Part shown: in pieces, positions 17,274 to 26,216 of the stretch | Layout of the letters: the number at the start of each line of letters is the position of its first letter | How positions within the stretch are numbered: position 1 is the first letter of the stretch | Assembly (NCBI GenBank): GCA_963695805.1 | Contig: CAVOHV010000006.1 | Coordinates: 62,001 to 126,000, forward strand | Reading direction: 5' to 3' | Source: DASUPK01 sp963695805 | GTDB lineage: Bacteria; Actinomycetota; Thermoleophilia; Solirubrobacterales; 70-9 | Length of the DNA stretch: 64,000 nucleotides | The notes under the pieces: model-generated | Databases searched by the model: none | The model's input: only the letters and a program-made list of their open reading frames with translations | What the model was told of the DNA's origin: nothing | Translations under genes and position numbers: made by a program

Positions 17274-18170
17274 TCAAGCGGCGACGGGCTCGAGCCGCTG
17301 CTCGACCCACTCGGTCGAGGCGATGTGCTTGCTCATCCCGAGCTGCTTGGGCTCGAAGCCGAGGGCGAGGCCGACGAGCTGAGGGAGATGGAGCACCGCG
17401 AGGCCGAGCTCGCGATTCACGGCCTTGGCCGCCTCCGGCTGTTGCAGATCGAGGTTGAGGTGGCAGAGCGGGCAGGGGGTGACCAGGCAGTCCGCCCCGG
17501 CGTCGAGCGCGTCGCCGAGGTGAGTGCCGGCCTGCCTCAGCGAGACCTCGCGGGCCATGGTGATGAGCGGGAACCCGCAACACTTGCGGGCGCCGTCGTA
17601 CTCGACTACCTCGCCGCCCAGCGCCTCGATCAGGCGATCGAGGTAGAGGTCCCGCTCGGGGTGATCCTCGTAGCCGAGCCGGTGTTTCGGTCGGAGGATG
17701 TAGCAGCCGTAGAAGGGCCCGACGCGAAGCCCGTCGAGCGGCCGGGTCACCTGCTCCCTCAACCGGTCGAGCCCGTAGTCCTCGGCGAGAACCCAGAGGA
17801 AGTTCTTGTTGGAGAAGCCCTCGGGGTCGTAGGCCAACCCCTCCTCGGCGAGCGTCTCGTTGATGTGCGAGCGGTACTCGGAGTCGCGCAGGCGCTGCTG
17901 GCACTCGGACTGCGCGCCCTGGCAGGTCGAGCAGATGTTCATCATCGGCAGGCCGGTCTGCTGGGCGAGCGCGAAGGTGCGGGCGTTGAGCGTGTCGGCG
18001 AGCTCCTGGTTGTGCTCGGCGATCACCCCGGCGCCGCAGCAGTTGGCGCGGTCGAGCTCGACCAGCTCGATGCCGAGGCGGTCAGCCACCAGCGCCATCG
18101 AGCCGTGGAGCTCCGGCGTGAAGCCGCGGGAGACGCAGCCCGGCCAATACGCGAGCTTCAAATCGGTCAC
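17274..18170 (-). CDS. sdhE: CCG-domain (HdrB-like) subunit of a non-classical succinate dehydrogenase
   Basis: 298 aa, ATG overlapping the sdhB stop by 4 nt. It contains two complete CCG cysteine motifs (C-x-n-CCG-x-n-CxxC): YWPGC...NCCGAG...CSTC and FYGC...KCCGFP...CPLC. Each such motif in heterodisulfide reductase subunit B and type-E SdhE/MfrE binds an unusual [4Fe-4S] cluster. In type-E complexes this subunit replaces the haem b anchors and passes electrons to the quinone pool. There are no transmembrane helices, so membrane contact would be peripheral. The order sdhA-sdhB-sdhE makes this function likely; a link to another Hdr-type partner is the alternative. Confidence 0.82.
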   Translation of the reverse strand: MTDLKLAYWPGCVSRGFTPELHGSMALVADRLGIELVELDRANCCGAGVIAEHNQELADTLNARTFALAQQTGLPMMNICSTCQGAQSECQQRLRDSEYRSHINETLAEEGLAYDPEGFSNKNFLWVLAEDYGLDRLREQVTRPLDGLRVGPFYGCYILRPKHRLGYEDHPERDLYLDRLIEALGGEVVEYDGARKCCGFPLITMAREVSLRQAGTHLGDALDAGADCLVTPCPLCHLNLDLQQPEAAKAVNRELGLAVLHLPQLVGLALGFEPKQLGMSKHIASTEWVEQRLEPVAA

Positions 18171-19288
18171 TGCGTTCCCACCTCGTCCGGCTCCGGGTCG
18201 CCGGCCTCGGCCTCGTCGCCCTCCTCGCCGCGTATGTAGAGGTTGAGCTCCACCTGGTGGTCCTCCGCGTGAGCGTAGATCCGCTTGACGTGGTTCTGCG
18301 CGTCGCCCGGCAGCTTGTGGTGGACGCCCGGGATCAGCTTGGGCAGCGAGCGCATCTTGCCGGTGCGGATGCCGCGCACAGCGGTCGGCAGCGACACCAG
18401 CAGCCCCTTGATCGCACCGTGCTTCGGCATCAACTTGCCCTTGATCCCGGGGGCGAAGGACTCTTGCTGGAGCGCGGCTTCGTCGAGCGTGCCCTTCTTC
18501 TCGATGATCTTGGTGAAGGCCTCCATGTGATTCCGGCCGTGGTTCTGATCCTCGATGTCCTCTTCGTCGGCCGCGCGGCGAAGCCGCATGATCTGGTCCA
18601 TGGGCGCCACCCCCTTGGGGCAGGCGTCGATGCAGGAGAAGCAGTGGGTGCAGTCGTAGATCCCGTGCGGGTCCTGCGCCAGGTCGTGCAGCCGCTCCTT
18701 GGTCTCGGCGTCACGCGGGTCGCCGACGAACCGGTAGGCCTTGGCGAGCGCGGCGGGCCCGATGAAGTCGGGGTCGGCCTCCATCGAGAGGCAGGCGGAG
18801 ACGCACGCGCCGCACTGGATGCAGGCCATCGACTGGGTGACGTCGATCATCGACTCGGGCGGAACGATGTACTCGCGCTCGGGCGGGTCGCCCTCGGGAA
18901 GGAGCCACGGAGTGACGCGGCGGATCTTCGTCCAGTGGGTCGACTCCATGTCGGTGACCAGGTCCTTGATCACGGGCATGTTCCCCATCGGCTCGACGAC
19001 GATCGGCTCGCCCGAGCCGTTGTTGCGGTTGGCGAATTCGCTGGCCTCGCCGATCATCGTCTTGCAGGCGAGCCCGGACTGGCCATTGATCTTCATCCCG
19101 CACGAGCCGCAGATCGCGGCGCGGCAGGAGCAGCGGACGGCCAGCGAGCCGTCGTCGCGGTCCTTCGCCTGCAGCAGCCCGTCGAGGACAGAGAGCGTGG
19201 GGTCGAGGTCGACGTCGAAGCTCTCCCAATAGGGGCCCTCGGCCTCTTCAGGCTGGAAGCGCCTCACCTTGAGAGTGAACTCAGCCAT
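18167..19288 (-). CDS. sdhB: Succinate dehydrogenase/fumarate reductase iron-sulfur subunit
   Basis: 373 aa from ATG 19288 (MAEFTLKVRRFQ); ATG 19294 is an alternative. N-terminal plant-type ferredoxin domain with CSCRAAICGSCGM...C for [2Fe-2S], then CIQCGACVSAC and CTHCFSCIDACPKG. The last motif has four spaced cysteines (CxxCxxCxxxCP), whereas classical SdhB has CxxxxxCxxxCP for a [3Fe-4S] centre; the extra Cys fits type-E enzymes with a third [4Fe-4S] cluster. It is about 130 residues longer than E. coli SdhB, with a C-terminal extension ending in an acidic tail. It carries electrons from SdhA to the CCG subunit. It follows sdhA by 19 nt. Confidence 0.9.
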   Translation of the reverse strand: MAEFTLKVRRFQPEEAEGPYWESFDVDLDPTLSVLDGLLQAKDRDDGSLAVRCSCRAAICGSCGMKINGQSGLACKTMIGEASEFANRNNGSGEPIVVEPMGNMPVIKDLVTDMESTHWTKIRRVTPWLLPEGDPPEREYIVPPESMIDVTQSMACIQCGACVSACLSMEADPDFIGPAALAKAYRFVGDPRDAETKERLHDLAQDPHGIYDCTHCFSCIDACPKGVAPMDQIMRLRRAADEEDIEDQNHGRNHMEAFTKIIEKKGTLDEAALQQESFAPGIKGKLMPKHGAIKGLLVSLPTAVRGIRTGKMRSLPKLIPGVHHKLPGDAQNHVKRIYAHAEDHQVELNLYIRGEEGDEAEAGDPEPDEVGTQ

Positions 19289-19307
19289 CTCCATCAACCC
19301 TACTCAT

Positions 19308-20996
19308 CTAGTAGGTCCGCTCCTGCGGCTCCCACTGGGTGATGGTCACGTCGGAGTAGCTGATCTCGGGCCCGTCGTCAGTCCGAGCCAGGTCGATGTG
19401 CTTGAGCCACTCCTCGTCGTTGCGCTCGGGGAAGTCGGTCCGGAACTGGGCGCCGCGGCTCTCCGTGCGGTGGATCGCCGCGACGCAGGTGCACTCGGCG
19501 CAGTCGAGCATGTAGCCGAGCTCGATCGCGCCGAGAACGTCCTGGTTGAAGACGGCGCCCTTGTCGTCGATGTAACAGCTCTCCGCCTCCTCCTTGAGGC
19601 GCCTGACCGTCTCGAGCGCGGTGTTGAGGCCCTCGGCGTCGCGGAAGACGGCCACGTGCTTGTCCATGGTGTCGCCGAGCTCGCGGCGGATCTCGGAGAC
19701 TCGGCGACCCGAGCCTTTCTCCCGATCCATGATCTCGGCGATCGTCGCCTCCTCGACGTCCTGTGCGGCGTGCGGGGCGTGGACCGGCTCTCGGCCCTTG
19801 GCGCGCTCGGCTGCGTCGACCCCGGAGCGCCGGCCGAAGATCAGGGTGTCGAGCAGCGAGTTGGCGCCGAGCCGGTTCCCGCCGTGGACCGAGACGCAGG
19901 CCACCTCGCCGGCGGCATAGAGGCCCGGGACGTTCGTGCGCCCCTCCGTGTCCGTCTTCACGCCGCCCATCGTGTAGTGGTTGCCCGGCTTGATGTGGAT
20001 CGGCTCCTCGGTGATGTCCACTCCGGCGAAGTCGCGGCCCACCAGAACGATCTCCCGCAGGGCCTCGTGGATCCGCTTGCGCGGCACTACGGTGATGTCC
20101 AGGGCGACGGTGCCGTCCGGGAACCCGCGTCCCTCCTGTATCTCCGTCTGCTCGGCGCGGGAGACGACGTCGCGGGAGGCGAGCTCCATCTTGTTGGGGG
20201 CGTACCTCTCCATGAACCGCTCGCCATTGGCGTTCAGCAGGTGGGCCCCCTCGCCCCGCGCACCCTCGGTGATCAGGAACCCCTTGCCGGCGAGCGTGGT
20301 CGGGTGGTACTGGACCATCTCCATGTCCATCAGCTTCGCCCCGACGCGATAGGCCTGGGCGATGCCGTCGCCGGTGCAGATCAGCGCGTTTGTGGTCGGG
20401 TGCCAGACCTGCCCGTTGCCGCCGGTGGCGAGGATCACCGCCTTGGCGCCGAAGTGGTCCATCGAGCCGTCCCGGACGTTGCGGCAGATCGCCCCGACAC
20501 AGTTGCCGTCGTCGTCCATGGCGAGGCTGGTCGTGAAGTACTCCTCGTAGCGCGCGACCTCCTCGGAGTACTTCATGAGCTGCTCGTAGAGCACGTGCAT
20601 GATCGCCTGGCCGGTGATGTCGGCGACGTAATACGTGCGCGCGGCCGAGGCCCCGCCGAAGGCGCGGGTGCCGAGCTTGCCCTCCTCGTTTCGGTGGAAG
20701 GTGACGCCGAGGTGCTCGAGGTGCAGCAGCTCGTCAGGAGCCGCCTTGCACATGATCTCGACGGCATCCTGGTCGGCGAGGTAGTCGGAGCCCTTCACCG
20801 TGTCGAAGGCGTGGGACTCCCAGCTGTCGTCCTCCTGGAGCGCCGCGTTGATGCCGCCCTGGGCCGCGTTGGAGTGCGAGCGGACGGGGTGGACCTTGCT
20901 GATGATCCCCACCGAGACGCCCTGCTCGGCGGCTGCAAGCGCGGCCCGCTGTCCCGCGAGGCCCGCCCCGATCACCAAGACGTCATGGTCCGGCAC
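19308..20996 (-). CDS. sdhA: Succinate dehydrogenase/fumarate reductase flavoprotein subunit
   Basis: 562 aa, GTG start preceded by AGGA. FAD-binding DVLVIGAGLAGQRAALAAAE (GxGxxG) and HSNAAQGGINAAL, where family members attach FAD covalently to the His. The active-site region includes GARGEGAHLLNANGERFMERY and HYTMGGVKTD; the C-terminal domain has ESRGAQFRTDFPERND. It oxidises succinate to fumarate in the TCA cycle (or the reverse). No twin-arginine signal is present, so it acts on the cytoplasmic side. It is the first gene of the operon sdhA-sdhB-sdhE-L12-like. No membrane anchor gene (sdhC/D) is nearby. Confidence 0.93.
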   Translation of the reverse strand: MPDHDVLVIGAGLAGQRAALAAAEQGVSVGIISKVHPVRSHSNAAQGGINAALQEDDSWESHAFDTVKGSDYLADQDAVEIMCKAAPDELLHLEHLGVTFHRNEEGKLGTRAFGGASAARTYYVADITGQAIMHVLYEQLMKYSEEVARYEEYFTTSLAMDDDGNCVGAICRNVRDGSMDHFGAKAVILATGGNGQVWHPTTNALICTGDGIAQAYRVGAKLMDMEMVQYHPTTLAGKGFLITEGARGEGAHLLNANGERFMERYAPNKMELASRDVVSRAEQTEIQEGRGFPDGTVALDITVVPRKRIHEALREIVLVGRDFAGVDITEEPIHIKPGNHYTMGGVKTDTEGRTNVPGLYAAGEVACVSVHGGNRLGANSLLDTLIFGRRSGVDAAERAKGREPVHAPHAAQDVEEATIAEIMDREKGSGRRVSEIRRELGDTMDKHVAVFRDAEGLNTALETVRRLKEEAESCYIDDKGAVFNQDVLGAIELGYMLDCAECTCVAAIHRTESRGAQFRTDFPERNDEEWLKHIDLARTDDGPEISYSDVTITQWEPQERTY

Positions 20997-21058
20997 AGTT
21001 TCGATCCTATTGAAAGCGATTACACGGCTTCGCCATCAGACCGCGGCCACAGGGGCGG

Positions 21059-22237
21059 CTAGACGGCGGGTGGGCCGGTCGACGGCCGCAGCGCCCGACC
21101 GATCGCGTCAATCGTCAGCATGCCGCTGATGTGGCCCTCGGCGTCGGTCGCGATCAGCGCGCCGAGCCGCCGCAGAGCCTCATTGCCGAGTACGGACTCG
21201 AGCGGCGCATCCTCCTTGACGGTGAGCGAGCCGCTGTCGCGCGCCAGCACGTCCCGAACCGATGCCGAGGTCCGCTCGACCGCAGGCACGTTGTCGGCCG
21301 TAGGGCGGTCGACCAGGCCGATCACGTGCTGGGCCGCGTCCACGACGGGGAACCAGGGCGAGCGGTAGCGCAGGAAATACTCGTCGAGAGCCTGCTCGAT
21401 CGATGCCCCTTCCGGGATCGCGACCGGGTCCGGGTCCATCACGTCGGCCACGGAGATGCCCTCGATCCGGCTGGTGAACTCGGTCTGGGCGATCGCCGAC
21501 TTGGCGGCTCCCCTGAGGATGAAGCCGACGAAGGCCAGCCAGATGCCGCCGATTATGTCTCCCAGATAGACCACGAAGTAGCCGAGGCCGGCCAGGATCA
21601 GGAAGAGGCCGAACCATTCCCCCAGCGTGGCGGCGAAGCGCGTGCCGCTGTTGCGACTGCCGGTCCGCCACCAGGCGATCGCACGAGCAATCCGGCCCCC
21701 ATCGAGCGGAAAGGCGGGGACCAGGTTGAAGATCAGGACCAGCAGATTGATGCTGCCGAGCCAGGCCACAACGGCTGCAGCGCCAGAGCTGGTCGCGTTG
21801 TTCCGGGCCAAAGCGGCGTCCCACAGCTTGTCGGGCCCATCCATCAGCAGAAATACCGCGGCGCAAACGACAACGATCGCCGCGGAGACCACGGGCCCCG
21901 CGATGGCGATCTTGAACTCTGTGCTGGGGCTATCGGAGTCCTTCTCGAGGCGGGCGACCCCGCCGAACATCCAAAGCGTGATGCCGGAAACGCGGATGCC
22001 CTTCCTCATGGCGACGAACGCGTGGCCGAGCTCGTGCAGGAGGATCGAGCCGAAGAACAGCAAAGCGCTCGCAACCGCCAGGAAGTAAGGCTCGCTGTCG
22101 CTCTGAGACAAGTTGAGCTCGTCGCGATACGAAGCCGAGAGCCAGAAGATGATCAGGAAGAGGACGATGAACCAGGAGAAGTCAACGGCAATCCTGATTC
22201 CTCGGACACGAAACAGCGTCACGCCGGCGGCGGGCAT
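21059..22237 (-). CDS. Site-2-protease-type M50 metallopeptidase with CBS domains
   Basis: 392 aa. Membrane segments with HELGH (about residue 67, zinc ligands and catalytic Glu) and NLVPAFPLDGGR (third zinc ligand Asp) define an intramembrane metalloprotease of the SpoIVFB/Rip3 subgroup. After about residue 245 come two CBS domains (VADVMDPDPVAIPEGASIEQ; VRDVLARDSGSLTVKEDAPL) that probably sense adenylate nucleotides or regulate cleavage. Proteins of this form release membrane-tethered regulators. It lies alone between sdhA and the divergent peptidase at 22365. The target is unknown. Confidence 0.87.
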   Translation of the reverse strand: MPAAGVTLFRVRGIRIAVDFSWFIVLFLIIFWLSASYRDELNLSQSDSEPYFLAVASALLFFGSILLHELGHAFVAMRKGIRVSGITLWMFGGVARLEKDSDSPSTEFKIAIAGPVVSAAIVVVCAAVFLLMDGPDKLWDAALARNNATSSGAAAVVAWLGSINLLVLIFNLVPAFPLDGGRIARAIAWWRTGSRNSGTRFAATLGEWFGLFLILAGLGYFVVYLGDIIGGIWLAFVGFILRGAAKSAIAQTEFTSRIEGISVADVMDPDPVAIPEGASIEQALDEYFLRYRSPWFPVVDAAQHVIGLVDRPTADNVPAVERTSASVRDVLARDSGSLTVKEDAPLESVLGNEALRRLGALIATDAEGHISGMLTIDAIGRALRPSTGPPAV

Positions 22238-22364
22238 CCCCCGATCTTAGGTTGCGGGTGCTGGTTCTCCCCGGAACGAACCGCCGGTGGACGAACTCTC
22301 GTAGTTTTCCCGGATCGCGACCGAGGTACCCACCAGCGTCTCGACCCCGCCCGACGCGGCCTGG

Positions 22365-23537
22365 ATGCGCGAGCGCCTCGACGAGCTCTGTGCCTTCGAG
22401 CGGGAGTCGGCCTCCGACGGGGAGCTGCGGGCGGCGGAGTGGCTCGCCGGAGCACTCCGCGACGAGGGCGTGGGTGCGGTTCGGGTCGAGGAGGAGCCGG
22501 AAGCCAACGGCACCTTCTGGTGGTCGATCGGCCTGCTGACCGGCGCCGCCGCCCTCGCCGGCCTCGCGGCGCGACGCGGCGGGCGCGCCGCGCGGCTGTT
22601 CGCCGCGGCGACCGGCGCGGCCGCTGTCGCCCTGAGCGCCGACGAGCTCCCGCCGGGCCGGCGGCGGTTCCGGCAGCTGCTCCCGAAGAGCAGCTGCCAC
22701 CAGGTGCTCGGCGAGCTCGGTCCTCCGGATGCGGAGCGAACGATCGTCCTCATGGCGCACCACGACGCCGCCCACACGGCCTTCTTCTTCAACCCCGCGA
22801 TCACCGAGGCCGTCGCCGAGAGCGCGCCCTGGGTCTTCGACCAGAACGACACGAGCCCGCCGCTGATGTGGCCGGTGGTCGGCGGGCCGGCGCTCGTCGC
22901 GGCGGGCGCTTTGCTCGGCAGTCGCTCACTGACCGGCCTCGGCACGTTCGCCTGCGCCGGCGCGGCGGCGTTCATGGCGCACATCGGCGCCGGCGAGGTC
23001 GTCCCCGGCGCCAACGACAACGGCACCGGCTGTGTCGCACAGCTCGCGATCGCCAGGGCGCTCTCGGAGCATCCGCCGGAGAACACGAGGGTGTTGTTCC
23101 TCTCCACCTCCGAGGAGGCGCTCTGCGAGGGGATGGGCCTGTTCATGGAGCGGCACGCGGCCGAGCTCCCGGTCGACCGGACCTTCTTTCTCTGCCTCGA
23201 CACCATCGGCTCCCCCCGCCTGCTCGTTCTGCGGGGCGAGGGGATGCTGAAGCTCCGGGAGTACCCGGCGGAGTCCCTCGACCTGCTCGACTCCACCGCC
23301 GAGCAGCTCGACATCGACCTCTTCCCGAACCTGCGGCTGCGGAACGCGACCGACGGGATCTTCCCGCTGGCGGCCGGCTACCAGTGCGTCTCGGTCGCCT
23401 CCTGCAACCGGTGGAAGAACCCCTCGAACTACCACTGGAGGACCGACCTGCCCGAGAATGTCGACTACGGGACGGTGAGCGACGCGATCCGGCTCAGCGA
23501 GGCCGTGATCCGCAAGCTCGACGCTCGCTGGTTCTAG
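22365..23537 (+). CDS. M28-family zinc peptidase, membrane-associated
   Basis: 390 aa. The N-terminal cytosolic-looking helix DELCAFERESASDGELRAAE is followed by a hydrophobic region (about residues 48-85). The metallopeptidase core follows: VLMAHHDAAHTAFFF (first zinc ligand His and adjacent Asp), a second hydrophobic insertion (about 170-205), PGANDNGTG (bridging Asp), FLSTSEEALCEG (catalytic Glu and zinc Glu) and a late His in NYHW. Aminopeptidase-type M28 enzymes need these five ligands and all seem to be present. The intercalated membrane segments are unusual for M28. The substrate is unknown. It overlaps the convergent DUF2277 gene by 4 nt. Confidence 0.82.
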   Translation: MRERLDELCAFERESASDGELRAAEWLAGALRDEGVGAVRVEEEPEANGTFWWSIGLLTGAAALAGLAARRGGRAARLFAAATGAAAVALSADELPPGRRRFRQLLPKSSCHQVLGELGPPDAERTIVLMAHHDAAHTAFFFNPAITEAVAESAPWVFDQNDTSPPLMWPVVGGPALVAAGALLGSRSLTGLGTFACAGAAAFMAHIGAGEVVPGANDNGTGCVAQLAIARALSEHPPENTRVLFLSTSEEALCEGMGLFMERHAAELPVDRTFFLCLDTIGSPRLLVLRGEGMLKLREYPAESLDLLDSTAEQLDIDLFPNLRLRNATDGIFPLAAGYQCVSVASCNRWKNPSNYHWRTDLPENVDYGTVSDAIRLSEAVIRKLDARWF

Positions 23538-23803
23538 GCCGCGAAGCGCTCTTCGTACTTCGCCCGCCGCTTGGCCGCCTCTTCCTCGCGGTTCTTCGGA
23601 GGGGCGTTCGTCACCAAGGAGTCGAGCAGCTTCCGCGTCGCGGCGGCCACCTCGTCGACGGCCATCTCGAACGCCTCGGTGTTCGCCTGCGACGGCTTGG
23701 TGGAGCCGCTGATCTTGCGGACGAACTGAAGCGCCGCGTCGTGGATCTCCTCCTCATTCGCGGGTGGATCGAAGTTGTGGAGCTGTCTGATGTTTCTGCA
23801 CAT
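23534..23803 (-). CDS. DUF2277 family protein
   Basis: 89 aa, starting MCRNIRQLHNFDPPANEEEI, the characteristic N terminus of the DUF2277 family, followed by ALQFVRKISGSTKPSQANTE and LLDSLVTNAPPKNREEEAAK. The family is small, soluble, widespread in actinobacteria and of unknown function; conserved Arg/Lys clusters hint at nucleic acid contact, but nothing is proven. A palindromic repeat (23862-23897) lies about 60 nt upstream on the same strand. Confidence 0.85.
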   Translation of the reverse strand: MCRNIRQLHNFDPPANEEEIHDAALQFVRKISGSTKPSQANTEAFEMAVDEVAAATRKLLDSLVTNAPPKNREEEAAKRRAKYEERFAA

Positions 23804-23861
23804 GAGTCTCAGCCTAGAGCAGGACCCGCGCGGCGCTAGCCCAAGAGCAACAGAGGGTTGT

Positions 23862-23897
23862 GGCGCTTTTCCGACCCCCGTAGGTGGGTAAAGCGCC
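23862..23897 (-). repeat. Palindromic repeat copy D (GGCGCTTT / AAAGCGCC)
   Basis: 36 nt. The arms GGCGCTTT and AAAGCGCC pair perfectly and ACCC/GGGT extend the stem after a bulge. Read on the minus strand its centre is ACCCACCTACGGGGGTCGGA, which aligns with copy A's centre mostly by transitions (for example CCTACGG versus CCTATGG). It sits between the DUF2277 start and the acyl-CoA dehydrogenase end, same strand as DUF2277. See copies A (31476), B (32420) and C (56367). Confidence 0.6.
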
Positions 23898-23905
23898 GAG
23901 GCGCG

Positions 23906-25576
23906 TCAGATCGCGCGGTGGCGATCGATGATGCGGGTGAAGTCGGTGCCAGCGGGCAGCGTGCCGAAGGCATGACCCCAGTCGCCCTCGAGCCGCGAGG
24001 CGCAGAACGCCTCCGCCACGGCCTCGTCGCCGAAGCGGACCAGCAGCGACCCCTGGAGGGCGAGCGCCATCCGCTCCACCAGGGCGCGGGCCCTGGACTC
24101 GAGCGTGGAGGGATCGCTCTGGAGGTCGTCGCGCAGCTTGGCGGCGAAGCGGTCGAGCCGCGGCTCGAGCACAGCGCCTTCGCCGACTTCGTTGGCGAAC
24201 GCCTCGACAGAGTCGGGGTTCTTGACCATCGCGCGCAGGACGTCGAGGCACTGCACGTTTCCCGAGCCCTCCCAGATCGAGCCGAGAGGAGTCTCGCGGT
24301 AGAGGCGCGGCATTCCCGACTCCTCGACGTAGCCGTTGCCCCCAAAGCACTCGAGGCACTCGACCGCGTGAGACGGGCCGCGCTTGCAGATCCAGTACTT
24401 GAGCACTGCGTTGGCGATGCGCTTGAAGGCCTGCGCCTCGTCGTCGCCGGCGATCGCCTCGTCGTAGGCTCGCGCGAGGCGGAGCGACGAGATAGTCGCC
24501 GCCTCCGACTCCACCGCCAGGTCGGCGAGCACGTTCTGCATCAGGGGCGCATCGACCAGCAGCCTGCCGAAGGTCGAGCGATGGTCGGTGTGGTTGATCG
24601 CCTGCGCGACCCCGTGCCGCATTCCCGTGGCGCTGCCCGAGGCGCAGTCGAGCCGGGTGTGATTGACCATCTCGATGATCGTGCGGACGCCCGCGCCCTC
24701 CTCGCCGACGAGGCGCGACGAGGCGCCGTCGAACTCGATCTCCGAGGAGGCGTTGGACCGGTTGCCGAGCTTGTCCTTGAGCCGCTGCAGGCGGAAGCGG
24801 TTGAGCTCGCCGTCGGGTAGGCGGCGCGGCATCAGGAAGCAGGAGACGCCGCCCTCCGCCTTGGCCAGGACGAGGAACGCGTCGCACTGCGGGGCGGAGA
24901 AGAACCACTTGTGGCCGGTGAGCTCATACTCGGCGCCGGGCCCGCCGCCGTTGATCGGCCGGCCGACGGTGGTGTTGGCGCGGACGTCGGAGCCGCCCTG
25001 CTTCTCGGTCATCCCCATGCCGAACAGGGAGCCCTCCTTCTCGGCGGCGGAGATCTGCCGCGGGTCGTAGACGTCGGACAGGATTCGCGACTCCCACTCC
25101 TCGGCCAGCTCCGGCTGCTGGCGCAGCGCCGGCACCACCGAGTAGGTCATCGAGATCGGACAGCCCACGCCGGCCTCGGCCTGGGAGAAGCACATGAAGG
25201 CCGCCGCGCGCGCGACGTGGGCGCCGGGCTGGGGATCGCGCCAGGGAAGCGAATGGAGCTCGTGCGAGATACCCAGCCGCATCAGGTCGTGCCAGGCCGG
25301 GTGGAACTCGGGCTCGTCGATCCGGTTGCCGTAGCGGTCGTGGGTGCGGAGCTTGGGTGGGTTCTCGTTGGCGAGGCGACCGAGCTCGATCACGTCGGCA
25401 CGGCCCGCGATCTCGCCGACCTCGGCGATCCGCTCGACCGCCCACTCTGCGCCCTCGCGGCGGACGGCCTCGCCCATCACCGTGTCAGCCGTGAAGACGT
25501 TGTAGTCGGCCAGCGGCGGCGGCTGGTTGGTGACCTCATGGGTGCGAACTCCGGTCCGCTTCTCAGTGGTTGACAT
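23906..25576 (-). CDS. Acyl-CoA dehydrogenase, AidB-like
   Basis: 556 aa from the ATG at 25576, preceded by GAGGAG at a good distance; the start lies 14 nt inside the upstream TetR gene. FAD-dependent acyl-CoA dehydrogenase fold: GMGMTEKQGGSDVRANTT (substrate/FAD loop), LTGHKWFFSAPQCDAFLVLA, HTRLDCASGSATGMRHGV and the C-terminal ECFGGNGYVEESGMPRLYRE with the Glu in the catalytic region. The extended N-terminal domain (HDRYGNRIDEPEFHPAWHDL) and length near 550 are typical of AidB-type enzymes rather than 380-aa short-chain dehydrogenases. AidB proteins are linked to alkylation-stress response; the true substrate is unknown. It is controlled, by position, by the TetR repressor in the same operon. 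Confidence 0.85.
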   Translation of the reverse strand: MSTTEKRTGVRTHEVTNQPPPLADYNVFTADTVMGEAVRREGAEWAVERIAEVGEIAGRADVIELGRLANENPPKLRTHDRYGNRIDEPEFHPAWHDLMRLGISHELHSLPWRDPQPGAHVARAAAFMCFSQAEAGVGCPISMTYSVVPALRQQPELAEEWESRILSDVYDPRQISAAEKEGSLFGMGMTEKQGGSDVRANTTVGRPINGGGPGAEYELTGHKWFFSAPQCDAFLVLAKAEGGVSCFLMPRRLPDGELNRFRLQRLKDKLGNRSNASSEIEFDGASSRLVGEEGAGVRTIIEMVNHTRLDCASGSATGMRHGVAQAINHTDHRSTFGRLLVDAPLMQNVLADLAVESEAATISSLRLARAYDEAIAGDDEAQAFKRIANAVLKYWICKRGPSHAVECLECFGGNGYVEESGMPRLYRETPLGSIWEGSGNVQCLDVLRAMVKNPDSVEAFANEVGEGAVLEPRLDRFAAKLRDDLQSDPSTLESRARALVERMALALQGSLLVRFGDEAVAEAFCASRLEGDWGHAFGTLPAGTDFTRIIDRHRAI

Positions 25577-26216
25577 GCGCGGGCTCCTCTCCGATTGCAC
25601 GGATGCAGAAATTGATCAGGGAGGCGATCAGCGTGTCGGGATCCCCTCCGTTGGCAGTTGGCGACAGTGGGCCGAGCATCGCCTCGCCGATAGCCCCGAT
25701 CAGGGCCGCGGCGCTGGCCTCGACGTCCTGGTCCGGTAGCTCACCGGCATCGATCCCCTCGGTGATCACCTCGGCCATCAGGTCGCGGTAGCTGTGGCGG
25801 AAGTGGAGGCGTTCGGCCTCGACCGCGGGGTCGACCGGCTCGGCGAGGAGCGCCCAAGCGAGCCGGCGACCGCGAAGGGCGCGGCGGGCGAAGGCCTCGA
25901 TCCCGGTGGCCATGCGGTCCGCCGCCGGCCCGGGGCTGGACTCGATCGCATCGTGCATCGCATCCACCTCGTGCTGCGAGGCCTCCCGGAAGACCTCGGC
26001 GAAGAGGTCCGACTTGGAGGGGAAATACCGGTAGACGGTGCCGACCGCGACCCCCGCCCGGTCAGCGACCGCAGCGACCGGCGCGGCGACGTAGCCGCCC
26101 TCTGCGATCAGCTCGCGGGCCGCGATCGTGATGCGCTTGCGGGTCTCGGCTCGACGCGCCTCGGTCCGCTCGGTGCTCCGGTAGGCCACAGCCTGAAGAA
26201 GTGAATCATCGTTCAC
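25563..26216 (-). CDS. TetR-family transcriptional regulator
   Basis: 217 aa from GTG 26216 (VNDDSLLQAVAYRSTERTEA). N-terminal TetR helix-turn-helix: TRKRITIAARELIAEGGYVA, VAAVADRAGVAVGTVYRYFP, SKSDLFAEV. The remaining residues form the ligand-binding helical domain. It overlaps the acyl-CoA dehydrogenase gene it precedes, so it probably represses its own operon, the ligand likely being an acyl-CoA or related lipid. A 10-bp perfect inverted repeat (26196-26221) overlaps the start codon and is the probable operator. Confidence 0.87.
   Translation of the reverse strand: MNDDSLLQAVAYRSTERTEARRAETRKRITIAARELIAEGGYVAAPVAAVADRAGVAVGTVYRYFPSKSDLFAEVFREASQHEVDAMHDAIESSPGPAADRMATGIEAFARRALRGRRLAWALLAEPVDPAVEAERLHFRHSYRDLMAEVITEGIDAGELPDQDVEASAAALIGAIGEAMLGPLSPTANGGDPDTLIASLINFCIRAIGEEPAHVNH

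Noticed and set aside
22908..22924. GGGCGCTTTGCTCG inside the M28 gene resembling the palindromic repeat arm
   Set aside because: No matching second arm; it encodes conserved-looking protein, so chance similarity.
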